Source: Dactylosporangium aurantiacum (GTDB lineage Bacteria; Actinomycetota; Actinomycetes; Mycobacteriales; Micromonosporaceae). From it: a stretch of DNA of 64,000 nt. The DNA lies in NCBI RefSeq assembly GCF_000716715.1, contig NZ_JNYJ01000048.1:1-64000 (forward strand), read 5' to 3'. Position numbers and translations under genes: made by a program. The notes below the pieces were generated by a model. That model was not told where the DNA came from and did no database searches. It was given only the letters and a program-made list of their open reading frames with translations. Positions 1-8,432 of the stretch are shown here, piece after piece. The stretch's first letter is position 1, and the number at the start of each line of letters is the position of its first letter.

Positions 1-1
1 C

Positions 2-613
2 GCCGTGCGCAACGCGCAGGACGGCATCTCGGTCGTGCAGACCGCTGAAGGCGCGCTCACCGAGACGCACTCCATCCTGCAGCGCATGCGCGACCTGTCG
101 GTCCAGGCCTCGTCGACCGGTTCGCAGGACACCGACGCGCGTACTGCCGCGCAGACCGAGTTCACCCAGCTGAACGCCGAGCTGGACCGGATCGCCACCA
201 CGACTGCGTTCGGCGGGCAGAAGCTGCTCGACCCGTCGGGCGCCTACACCGGCACCTTCCAGGTCGGCGCCAACACCGCGTCGGCGGACCAGATCGCGGT
301 CAACCTCGGCACCGCCGCCTTCGGTGGCGTCACCGCCGTGACCGGCTTCGACGCGTCCGGCCTCGGCGTCGCCTCCCTCGACCTGGTGACCGGCGCCTCG
401 GCGGCGATCACCGCGATCGACTCCGCGATCAAGGGCGTCAGCACCGCTCGGGCGACCCTCGGTGCGTACCAGAACCGCTTCGAGCACACGATCAACAACC
501 TGAACACCGCGGTGGAGAACCTGTCCGCGTCCGAGTCGCGCATCCGGGACACGGACATGGCGCAGGAGATGGTCTCCTTCACCCGCTCGCAGATCCTGAC
601 CAGGAGTCTCTCG
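2..613 (+). pseudogene. Flagellin fragment, open at window start, 3' end lost
   Basis: The frame enters from outside the window with a typical flagellin D1 segment (RNAQDGISVVQTAEGAL, then QRMRDLSVQAS) and continues through a short variable region to the C-terminal helix (NLSASESRIRDTDMAQEM). Flagellin is the polymerising filament subunit. The normal end, about 20 residues after SQILT, is missing: after codon 599-601 the match stops and the frame runs through a ribosome-binding site into the next gene without a stop codon. The N-terminal part of about 70 residues lies upstream of the window. I call it a truncated flagellin; a real fusion or an assembly artefact is also possible. The family call is firm, the status is not. 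Confidence 0.8.
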
Positions 614-2266
614 GTGCGTTTCAGGACGAAAGTGCTCGGTGCGCTCGCCGCGCTGGCGGTGGCGGTGCCGGTCGGCATCTCCGCCATGCCGTCGGCGTCG
701 GCGCTCGGGCCCAACCTGCTGCCCTTCACGGTCAAGAACACCACGGGCCGCGCTGACGCGGTCTACCTCTACGTCCTCGGCGTCAACCTGACCACGGGCC
801 GGCTCGGCTACGTCAACGCCGGCGGCACGTTCACCAACTGGGCCGCCGGGTCGAACCCGCCCTCCCCGGCACCCGACGTCGCGATCGCCGGACCCGCCAA
901 CGGCGCGAGCACCACCATCCAGCTGCCGAAGAACCTGTCCGGCCGGGTGTACATGTCGCTGGGGCAGAAGCTCAAGTTCTTCCTCACCCCCGACGGGCTC
1001 GTGCAGCCGGCGCCGTGGTCGGCCAGCGACCCCAACCACGACATCCTGTTCGACTGGAGCGAGTTCACGTACAACGACGCCGGGCTGTGGCTCAACAGCT
1101 CGCAGGTCGACATGTTCGCCGTCCCGCACGAGGTCAGCGTGACCGGCGGCAACGGCGTGACGACCCGCACCGGCGCGCCGGTGGCCAACGGCCGGCAGAA
1201 CGTCATCAACCAGGTCAAGGCCCAGCCCGGCTGGGGCAACACCGTGGTCACCCGCGCCGACGGCACCGTGCTGCGCGTGCTGGCGCCGGGCAAGGCCGCC
1301 GACGCCGGGCTGTTCAGCGCGACGTACCTCGACCCGTACATCACCAACGCCTGGAACGCGTACACGTCCAAGACGCTGACCGTGGTCCCGTTCACCGACC
1401 AGCCGGGCGTCAAGTACTTCGGCCGCACCAACGGCACCGTCATGACCTTCACCAACGGCTCCGGCCAGCAGGTCGCGTCGTTCAACAAGCCCAGCACCAG
1501 CAACGTGTGGGGCTGCGACGGCGCCCTCGGCGCCCCCAACGACCAGGTCGTCGGCCCGATCGCCCGCACCCTCTGCGCGGCGCTGCACCGCGGCACGCTC
1601 GGCACCATCGACACCCAGCCCGGCGGCGGCGCGGCCGACTTCTACAAGAGCTCGCTGACCAACCACTACTCGCGGATCATCCACGCGAACATGGCCGACG
1701 GGAAGGCGTACGGGTTCGCCTTCGACGACGTGCAGAACCAGGAGTCGCTGGTGCACTCCGGCGACCCGCGCTCGGCCGGCATCACGCTCAGCCCGTTCGT
1801 CGGCGGCACGACCCCGCCGACCACCACGCCGACCACCACCGCACCGACCACGAAGCCGCCGACGACCCAGCCGCCGGCCGGCAACGTCAGCGCGATCGCC
1901 AGCGACTGGCACGGCAAGTGCATCGACGTGCCGAACTGGAACTTCAACGACGGCCAGCGCCTCATCGTGTGGAACTGCACCGGCGGCACCAACCAGCGCT
2001 GGACCTGGGTCGACGGCACCCTGCGCACCGAGAACAACAAGTGCATGGACGTGGCGTGGGGCTCCACCGCCAACGGCGCCGCCATCCAGATCGCCAACTG
2101 CAGCGGCAACCCCGCCCAGCAGTTCGTCCTGTCCGCCGCCGGCGACCTGGTCAACCCCCAGGCCAACAAGTGCGTCGACATCGCCGGCTGGAACCCGAAC
2201 AACGACGCCGTCCTGCACCTGTGGGAGTGCACGGGCGGCGCCAACCAGAAGTGGCACCGCGTCTGA
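614..2266 (+). CDS. Secreted GH64 beta-1,3-glucanase with C-terminal ricin-type (CBM13) domain
   Basis: I place the start at GTG 614, because AGGAG lies at 602-606 and a signal peptide follows at once (RTK, then a hydrophobic stretch ending in SAMPSASA). This gives 550 residues. Residues about 30-400 look like glycoside hydrolase family 64, which cleaves beta-1,3-glucan (laminarin, fungal wall). A Thr/Pro linker follows, then a three-part ricin-type beta-trefoil with QxW-like motifs (NQRWTW, AQQFVL, NQKWHRV) that would bind polysaccharide. The upstream reading frame is open and continuous with flagellin, so a gene caller may report one 753-residue protein. A strong terminator follows the stop. 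Confidence 0.85.
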   Translation: MRFRTKVLGALAALAVAVPVGISAMPSASALGPNLLPFTVKNTTGRADAVYLYVLGVNLTTGRLGYVNAGGTFTNWAAGSNPPSPAPDVAIAGPANGASTTIQLPKNLSGRVYMSLGQKLKFFLTPDGLVQPAPWSASDPNHDILFDWSEFTYNDAGLWLNSSQVDMFAVPHEVSVTGGNGVTTRTGAPVANGRQNVINQVKAQPGWGNTVVTRADGTVLRVLAPGKAADAGLFSATYLDPYITNAWNAYTSKTLTVVPFTDQPGVKYFGRTNGTVMTFTNGSGQQVASFNKPSTSNVWGCDGALGAPNDQVVGPIARTLCAALHRGTLGTIDTQPGGGAADFYKSSLTNHYSRIIHANMADGKAYGFAFDDVQNQESLVHSGDPRSAGITLSPFVGGTTPPTTTPTTTAPTTKPPTTQPPAGNVSAIASDWHGKCIDVPNWNFNDGQRLIVWNCTGGTNQRWTWVDGTLRTENNKCMDVAWGSTANGAAIQIANCSGNPAQQFVLSAAGDLVNPQANKCVDIAGWNPNNDAVLHLWECTGGANQKWHRV

Positions 2267-2280
2267 CGCGCTGCCGCTGC

Positions 2281-2314
2281 GCAGGGCCGGACTCCCGCCA
2301 GGGTCCGGCCCTGC
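2281..2314. terminator. Bidirectional hairpin terminator between convergent genes
   Basis: A perfect 12-bp inverted repeat (2281-2292 with 2303-2314) has a loop of about 10 nt that can close further. It sits between the stop of the glucanase and the stop of the convergent LuxR gene, as expected for a shared terminator. There is no U-tract, which is normal for high-GC actinobacteria. Confidence 0.75.
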
Positions 2315-2319
2315 GCACT

Positions 2320-4995
2320 TCAGCCGGACAGGTCGAGGCGGGCCAGTTGGGTGCGGCTGGTCACGTTGAGTTTCGGGAACGCCCGGTACAGGTGGTAGCT
2401 CACCGTCTTCGGTGACAGGAACAGCTGGGCGCCGATCTCTCGGTTGGTCAGGCCCGCGGCGACCAGCCGGACGATCTGCAGCTCCTGCGGTGACAGCACC
2501 GACACCGAGCTCGGCGCGGGCTCGACGAAACCGCCGGCGGCGCGCAGCTCCGCGTTGGCCCGGTCGAGCCAGGGGCGGGCGCCGAGCCGGTCGAACAGCT
2601 CCGCGGCGGCGCGGAGCTGGGTGCGGGCCTCGCCCTTGCGGCGCTCCCGGCGCAGCCGCTCGCCGTAGGCCAGCCGGGTGCGGGCCGCCTCCCACGGGCT
2701 GCCGCCCGCGGCGTGCCCGGCGAGCGCCGCCTCGAAGTGCCGCCGCGCGATGGGCCACGACGGCTCCAGCAGGGCGTGGCAGCGGTGCGCGACCGCGTCG
2801 GCCCAGTCGAGGCGGGCCGCGCCGGCCCAGGCGGCGAAGCGGGCGCAGGCGTCCTCGGCCCGCTCGTAGGCGCCGATCCGGGTCGCCGCCTCCACCTGGT
2901 CGGGGGCGCTGTACACGGCCTGGATCTGGTGCCGGGCCGGGCCGGCGAGCGCCGCGTCCAGCCGGTCCGACGCCTCCGCCGGCCGGCCCAGGCCCAGGTC
3001 GAGCAGGGCCAGCGCCCATTGCGCCCAGGCGAGCCCGTTGGCGATGTGGTTGCGGGTGTACCGGTCGTGGCAGCGCCCGGCCAGCTCCGCACACCCGGCG
3101 GCGTCGCCCCGCGCGGCGAGGATCCAGCCGAGGATGCCCTCCAGGTAGCCGGCCCGGTTCGGCTGTCCGGTGTCCTCGGCCAGCCGCAGCCCTTCGGTGG
3201 CGGTGGCCGCCGCGTCGGCGAAGCGGCCCAGGTAGAGCTGCGCCGCGGCCAGGGTCACGTGGGCCAGCGGCAGCCAGCCGATCGAGCCCTCCGCGCGCGC
3301 CTCGTCGGCGACGTCCTGGGCGATCGCCCGCCCGGCCTCGAAGTCGCCGACGAGCCCCGCCACGAACGCGGCGTTCAGCCGCAGGTTCGGCGGGCCGGTC
3401 CGGGTGCGGGTCAGCGCGCGCATCGCGGGTACACCTGCCGCCGGACCGTCGACGAGCAGCCGGGCCGCCGCCGTGACCGCCTCGACGGCCGGGCCGAGAC
3501 CGTCGGACGGGGTGAGCCCGAGCTCGTGCAGCCGCGCCGCCGCCTCCTGTACCCGCGCCGGGTCGCTGAGCTGCCACGCGTTGCGGGCCGCGTCGACCAG
3601 CAGCAGCCCGGCGGCCCGGCGGTCGACCGGCGCGAGTGCGAGCGCCCCGGCGACGAGCAGGTCGTGCGCGGCCGCCGCCGACCCCTCGTCGAACGCGAGC
3701 CGGGCGCGCAGCTCGCACACCCGCGCCGTCAGGACCGCGTCGCCGTCGACCGGGTCGCAGCCGGCCAGGAACTTCCGGGTCAGGTCCGGCTGGCCGGCGT
3801 CGTTCGCGGCGACCGCGGCCGCGACCAGCCGGCGGGTGCGCCGCACCGGGTCGGCGGTCAGCTGGGCGGCGCGCTGCAGGGCCGCCGCCGAGGCCGGGTA
3901 GCCCTTGCGGCCGCGGGCCCGCTCGGCGGCGCGTTCCAGGGCGAGCGCCGCCTCCTCGTCCGGCCCGGTCGCGGCGGCGGCCAGGTGCCAGGCGCGGCGG
4001 TCGTCGTCCGCCGGCAGGAGTCGCGCCAGCGTCCGGTGTACGACGAGCCGCCGGTCGAACGTGGTCTGCTGGTACGCCGCCGCCCGCAGCAGGGGATGGG
4101 TGAAGACGATCCGCCCCGCGGCGACCGTCACCAGCCCGGCCTCCTCGGCCGCGCCGAGCCCGTCCGGGGCCACCCCGAGCTGCCCGGCCGCTTCCAGCAC
4201 CAGGCCGAGGCCCTCCTCGGCGGCGGCGATCAGCAGCATCGCCTTCCCGTCCGGCGGCAGCCGGTCGATCCTCGCCGCGAACGCGTCCTGGATCCGGCGC
4301 GGCAGCGTGGCCGGCACGAACGGCGGTGCCCCGCGGGGCAGCTCCCGCAGCGCGAGCGGGTTGCCGGCGCTGTCGCGCACCAGCCGCACCCGGATCCGCT
4401 GCGGCAGGTCCGGGCGCAGCTGCCGCAGCAGGGCGTCCGCGGTGTCCGGGTCCAGCCCCGCGAGGCGGTGCTCCGGCAGGCCCTCCGGGGCGAACTCGTC
4501 GCGGGCCCCGAACAGCATCGCGACCGGCTCGGCGTGCAGCCGGCGGGCGACGAACCGCAGCGCCTGCGCCGAGGAGCGGTCCAGCCAGTGCGCGTCGTCG
4601 ATGACGCACAGCACCGGCTCGTCCTCGGCCAGCTCGGCCAGCAGCGTCAGCACCGCCACCCCGACGAGCAGCTGGTCGCCGCCGGCGGCCGGGCCCAGCC
4701 CGAGCGCGCCGCGCAGCGCCGCGGCCTGCACGTCCGGCAGCCGCCCGAGGTGTGCCAGCGCCGGGGTGAGCAGCTGGTGCAGCGACGCGAACGGCACCTC
4801 CGCCTCGGTCTCCACCCCGGCGCAGCGCAGCACCGTCATGCCGGTCGCGGCCGCGGCCACGTCGTCCAGCAGCGCGCTCTTGCCGATGCCCGGGTCGCCG
4901 CGCACGAGCAGCGCGCCGCTGCGCCCGGCGCGGGCCCGCTCGAGCACCGCGGCCGCCGCGGCCCGATCGGCTTCCCGCCCCCACAGCATGATCAT
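2320..4995 (-). CDS. LAL-type LuxR transcriptional regulator with AAA ATPase domain
   Basis: An 891-residue large ATP-binding LuxR regulator. The N-terminus carries an AAA/NB-ARC-like ATPase with Walker A GDPGIGKS at about residues 33-41 and Walker B LCVIDDAHW. A long alpha-helical TPR-like middle region follows. The C-terminus is a LuxR helix-turn-helix (LSPQELQIVRLVAAGLTNRE, then SPKTVSYHL). Such proteins are effector- and ATP-dependent DNA-binding activators. ATG 4995 and ATG 4989 are equally plausible starts. It diverges from the ABC transporter at 5058 across about 60 bp, so it may control that transporter; this is inference from position. Confidence 0.9.
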   Translation of the reverse strand: MIMLWGREADRAAAAAVLERARAGRSGALLVRGDPGIGKSALLDDVAAAATGMTVLRCAGVETEAEVPFASLHQLLTPALAHLGRLPDVQAAALRGALGLGPAAGGDQLLVGVAVLTLLAELAEDEPVLCVIDDAHWLDRSSAQALRFVARRLHAEPVAMLFGARDEFAPEGLPEHRLAGLDPDTADALLRQLRPDLPQRIRVRLVRDSAGNPLALRELPRGAPPFVPATLPRRIQDAFAARIDRLPPDGKAMLLIAAAEEGLGLVLEAAGQLGVAPDGLGAAEEAGLVTVAAGRIVFTHPLLRAAAYQQTTFDRRLVVHRTLARLLPADDDRRAWHLAAAATGPDEEAALALERAAERARGRKGYPASAAALQRAAQLTADPVRRTRRLVAAAVAANDAGQPDLTRKFLAGCDPVDGDAVLTARVCELRARLAFDEGSAAAAHDLLVAGALALAPVDRRAAGLLLVDAARNAWQLSDPARVQEAAARLHELGLTPSDGLGPAVEAVTAAARLLVDGPAAGVPAMRALTRTRTGPPNLRLNAAFVAGLVGDFEAGRAIAQDVADEARAEGSIGWLPLAHVTLAAAQLYLGRFADAAATATEGLRLAEDTGQPNRAGYLEGILGWILAARGDAAGCAELAGRCHDRYTRNHIANGLAWAQWALALLDLGLGRPAEASDRLDAALAGPARHQIQAVYSAPDQVEAATRIGAYERAEDACARFAAWAGAARLDWADAVAHRCHALLEPSWPIARRHFEAALAGHAAGGSPWEAARTRLAYGERLRRERRKGEARTQLRAAAELFDRLGARPWLDRANAELRAAGGFVEPAPSSVSVLSPQELQIVRLVAAGLTNREIGAQLFLSPKTVSYHLYRAFPKLNVTSRTQLARLDLSG

Positions 4996-5057
4996 TCGAG
5001 GGTACTGGTCACGTGTCCGGTACCGCGCCCCAGTCCGCGGTCCATACCGTGCGGGAC

Positions 5058-5783
5058 ATGGTTGAGCTCGACGCCGTCACCAGGCGGTTCCCGAACGGTG
5101 TCACCGCGCTGGACGCGGTCACGGTCGCGTTCCCGGCGGGGACGTTCACCGCCGTCATGGGCCCCTCGGGGTCCGGCAAGTCGACGCTGCTGCAGTGCGC
5201 CGCCGGGCTCGACCGGCCCACCGCCGGCCGGGTCACGCTCGCCGGGCAGGACCTCACCGGGCTCAGCGAACGCCGGCTCACCCTGCTGCGCCGCGACCGG
5301 ATCGGCTTCGTGTTCCAGGCGTTCAACCTGCTGCCCGCCCTCACCGCCCGGCAGAACGTGGGCCTGCCGCTGCGCCTCGCCGGCCGCCGTCCCGGCCAGG
5401 GCACCGTCGACCGGGCCCTCACCGCGGTCGGCCTCCTGGATCGGGCCGGGCACCGGCCGCACGAGCTGTCCGGTGGCCAGCAGCAGCGGGTCGCGATCGC
5501 CCGCGCTCTGGTCACCGGCCCGGCGGTGCTCTTCGCCGACGAGCCGACCGGCGCCCTGGACCGCGCCACCGGCCGGGACGTGCTGCGGCTGCTGCGCACC
5601 CTCGTCGACGCGCACCACCAGACGATCGTCATGGTCACCCACGACCCGGTCGCCGCCGCGGCCGCGGACCGGGTGCTGTTCCTGACCGACGGCCGGATCG
5701 CCGGCAGCCTCGACACCCCCACCGCCGACGCCGTGGCGGCAAGCATGACCGGGCTTGGCGCAGCAGCGGAGGTGGCGGCATGA
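5058..5783 (+). CDS. ABC transporter ATP-binding protein (MacB/LolD type)
   Basis: ATPase subunit of a MacB/LolD-type ABC exporter. It has Walker A GPSGSGKST, signature LSGGQQQRVAIARAL, Walker B VLFADEPTGALD and switch His in MVTHD, in normal order. I choose ATG 5058 (MVELDAVTRRF) because the upstream in-frame extension from 5013 has no family similarity. This gives 241 residues, near the usual length. The stop overlaps the ATG of the permease gene (ATGA at 5780-5783), so the two are translationally coupled. The family exports peptides or lipoproteins or extracts them from the membrane; the substrate here is unknown. Confidence 0.92.
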   Translation: MVELDAVTRRFPNGVTALDAVTVAFPAGTFTAVMGPSGSGKSTLLQCAAGLDRPTAGRVTLAGQDLTGLSERRLTLLRRDRIGFVFQAFNLLPALTARQNVGLPLRLAGRRPGQGTVDRALTAVGLLDRAGHRPHELSGGQQQRVAIARALVTGPAVLFADEPTGALDRATGRDVLRLLRTLVDAHHQTIVMVTHDPVAAAAADRVLFLTDGRIAGSLDTPTADAVAASMTGLGAAAEVAA

Positions 5784-8107
5784 CCGGAATGATCGGTATC
5801 GCGGTGGCGACGTTGCGGCTGCGGTGGTTGTCGTTCGCCGGGACGTTCGTCGCGCTCGCCCTCGGCAGCGCCCTCGTCGCGGCGATGGGCCAGGTCCTCG
5901 CCACCACGGTCACAGCGCCGGACCGGGCGCCGCAGCGGTACGCGGCGCACCCGGTCGTGGTCGCGCCGTACGACACGCTGACCGTGCCGACCTGGCGGGG
6001 CGGGGACAGCGCGCCCCTCGCGGTGTCGCCCGGCCTGCCCGCGGACGTGGTGGCCGCCCTGCCCGGCGCCAGGATCGACCGCATCATCCCGGCGTACCTC
6101 GCCGAAGGCGGACACGGTGACGGCGTCGGGCGGCCGTGGGCGGTGGCGCCGGCGCTGCTGTCCGGCCGGGCCCCGGCCGGCGACGACGAGATCGCCGCCG
6201 CGGGCCACCCGCTCGGGGCGCGGGTGCGGGTGGTGACCGGCGACGGGGTGCGCGCGTACACCCTGACCGGCGTCGTGCCGGAAGGGCTGTTCTTCGCCGA
6301 CGCCACCGCGGCGAGGCTCCGGCCGCAGGTCGACGCGCTGCTGCCGGCCGGCGGCGCCGACGAGGTCCGCGCCGCCGTCGGTGGCCGGGCCAGGGTCCTG
6401 ACCGGCGACGACCGGGCCCGCCTCGACCCGGGCCGGGCCGCCGACGGCCGGGCCCGCAACAACGCCAACACGATCGTCGGCATCGCCCTCGGTTTCGCCG
6501 CGTTCGTCGCCGTCTTCGTCGTGGCCTCGACGTTCGCGTTCGCCGTCGGGCAGCGGCGGCAGGAGTTCGCGCTGCTGCGGGCCGCCGGCGCGCTCCCCGG
6601 TCAGATCCGGCGGCTGGTGTACTGCGAGGCGCTGCTGGTCTCGCTGGCCGCCGCGGCGATCGGGGCGCTGGCCGGCCCGTCGCTGGCGCCGCCGGTGCTG
6701 GATCTGCTGCGCGGGCGCGGCATGGCGCCGGACTGGGTGCACACGGTGAGCGGGGCGCGCTGGCCGGCCTGGACCGCGTTCGGCACCGGCGTCGCCGTGG
6801 CCCTGCTCGGCGCGGTCACCGCCGCGTGGCGGGCCGGCCGGGTCCGCCCCGGCGAGGCGCTGCGCGAGAGCGCCGTCGAGTCGCGGACCATGCCCCCGGC
6901 CCGGTGGGTCATCGGCGGGCTCACCCTCGCCACGGCCCTGGTCACGATGGCCGTCACCGCGATCGGCGACCCCGGGTCGGCGACCAACCGCAAGAGCTAC
7001 ATGCCGGTTGTCATGCTCCTGGTCGCCGCGGCCGGCCTGCTCGCGCCGGCGCTCGTGGGGCTGGTCGCCCGCCGGGCCGGGGGCGCCGCGCCGCCCGGCA
7101 CCGGGCTGCTGCTCGCGCTGCGCAACGTGACCGCCTCGGCCCGGCGTACCGCGGCGGTGGCCGCGCCGGTGCTGGTCACCGTCGGGCTGGCGGCCTCGCT
7201 GCTGATCGCGTCGGACCTGACCGACGCGGCGAAGCACGTGCTGCGCGCCCGGCCGGTGCGCGCCGACTTCCTGGTCCTGCCGGACGGCACCGCCGGCCTG
7301 GACCGCCAGCTCGTCGCCGGGCTGCGCGGCGTGCCCGGCGCCGACGTCATCGTCAGCGCCGCCACCAGCGTGTACACCCTCGAGGGCGACACCGCACTGA
7401 TCCAGCGCCCGGCCGAGGCGGTGGACGGTGTGCCCGAGGACGGGATCAAGGTCGCCGCCGACTGGGGCCTGCGGGTCGGCGACCCGGCCCGGGTGTGGCT
7501 CGCCGACGGCAGCCGCGCCGAGCTGCGGGTGATCGAGGTGCTGCCGTCCGGCGACCCGGCGGACGCGTACGTCGGGGCGTCGAAGGCGTTCGGCGGGCTG
7601 CCGCAGGTCGCTTACGTGCGGCTGCGTCCCGGCGCCGACCGGGCGGCGGTGGCCGCGGCGCTGCGCGGCGCCGCCGACGGGCACCGGGCGAGTGTGGTGT
7701 CCCGCGCCGCGTGGCTGGCCGCGCAGGACGCCGGGCAGGGCTCGGCCAGCCGGCTCGGCCTGCTGGTCGTGCTCGGCATCGTGCTGGCCTACACCACTCT
7801 GGCGCTGGTCAACACGCTGCTGATGGCGGCGCCGGACCGGGCGGGGGAGCGCCGCAGCCTGGGGCTGCTCGGCGCCAGCCGGGTCCAGGTCCTCGCCTGG
7901 ACGGCGGTGGAGGTGCTGGTCACCGTGGCGCTGGGGGTGGTGCTCGCGGCGGCGGTCACCGTGGTCGCGGTCGGCGGGCTGTGGGCGACGCTGCTCAGGA
8001 TCGCCGGGCCGGTGACGGTGAGTGTGCCGTGGGGCACGATCGGTGCGCTGGCCGGCGGGACGGCGCTGGTGGCGGTGGCCACGGCCCTGGTCGGCGCCCG
8101 GCGGTGA
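5780..8107 (+). CDS. ABC transporter permease, FtsX-like (two FtsX domains)
   Basis: A 775-residue integral membrane permease and partner of the preceding ATPase. It has an N-terminal transmembrane segment, a first extracytoplasmic region, an FtsX block around residues 230-350, a second extracytoplasmic region and a C-terminal FtsX block ending near WATLLRIAGPV. This duplicated FtsX layout is common in actinobacterial ABC systems linked to LuxR or two-component regulators. ATG 5780 overlaps the upstream stop. The gene ends before a hairpin terminator at 8131-8160. Substrate unknown. Confidence 0.9.
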   Translation: MTGMIGIAVATLRLRWLSFAGTFVALALGSALVAAMGQVLATTVTAPDRAPQRYAAHPVVVAPYDTLTVPTWRGGDSAPLAVSPGLPADVVAALPGARIDRIIPAYLAEGGHGDGVGRPWAVAPALLSGRAPAGDDEIAAAGHPLGARVRVVTGDGVRAYTLTGVVPEGLFFADATAARLRPQVDALLPAGGADEVRAAVGGRARVLTGDDRARLDPGRAADGRARNNANTIVGIALGFAAFVAVFVVASTFAFAVGQRRQEFALLRAAGALPGQIRRLVYCEALLVSLAAAAIGALAGPSLAPPVLDLLRGRGMAPDWVHTVSGARWPAWTAFGTGVAVALLGAVTAAWRAGRVRPGEALRESAVESRTMPPARWVIGGLTLATALVTMAVTAIGDPGSATNRKSYMPVVMLLVAAAGLLAPALVGLVARRAGGAAPPGTGLLLALRNVTASARRTAAVAAPVLVTVGLAASLLIASDLTDAAKHVLRARPVRADFLVLPDGTAGLDRQLVAGLRGVPGADVIVSAATSVYTLEGDTALIQRPAEAVDGVPEDGIKVAADWGLRVGDPARVWLADGSRAELRVIEVLPSGDPADAYVGASKAFGGLPQVAYVRLRPGADRAAVAAALRGAADGHRASVVSRAAWLAAQDAGQGSASRLGLLVVLGIVLAYTTLALVNTLLMAAPDRAGERRSLGLLGASRVQVLAWTAVEVLVTVALGVVLAAAVTVVAVGGLWATLLRIAGPVTVSVPWGTIGALAGGTALVAVATALVGARR

Positions 8108-8130
8108 GCACCCGGCCGGAGAAATAGTGA

Positions 8131-8160
8131 GACCGGCACCCACGGGGGAAGGCGCCGGTC
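8131..8160 (+). terminator. Hairpin terminator after the ABC operon
   Basis: The inverted repeat GACCGGC (8131-8137) and GCCGGTC (8154-8160), with a 16-nt loop, lies 24 bp after the permease stop. Confidence 0.55.
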
Positions 8161-8250
8161 TACTGCTTCCAAGAATAGGCCGCCCCCGGCGCTTCCGCCA
8201 GTGCCAACCGGCTGACGTCCAACGTGGACGATCGGTGGCGGCCGGGGCGC

Positions 8251-8432
8251 GATGTCGCCGCACGTTCATCGGGCGTTCAGCCGGGGTGCCCCGGACACGG
8301 GGCCACCGGCCGTGAACAGGGACAACGGCGACAGGGATGAATGACTAAGCTCCCGGGCGGACCCCCGCCTCGATGCCCGGTCCGGTCATCCGTGCGGTGG
8401 TCCGTTCAGTCCTTGTACGGGGGAGGATCAAT
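8251..8432 (+). promoter_or_regulatory. Conserved leader of PD40-CWB2 copy 1
   Basis: Non-coding DNA with blocks that recur upstream of copies 2 and 4: GATGTC at 8251, CATCGGGCGTTCAGCCGG at 8267-8284, ATGACTAAGCTCCCGGGCGG from 8341, a TCCGTGCGGTGGTCCGTTCA block near 8388-8409, and a strong Shine-Dalgarno GGGGGAGGA just before TTG 8433. The rest of the 8108-8432 gap holds only the terminator above. Shared blocks suggest common promoter or leader control, but the exact promoter is not identifiable by eye. Confidence 0.55.

Noticed and set aside
2713..5685. 990-codon open frame on the plus strand opposite the LuxR gene
   Set aside because: Arg/Gly/Pro-rich translation without domain signs; it is the GC-driven shadow of the LuxR and ABC genes.
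5009..8269. 1086-codon minus-strand frame across the ABC transporter
   Set aside because: Low-complexity translation with no motifs, fully opposite two clear ABC genes.
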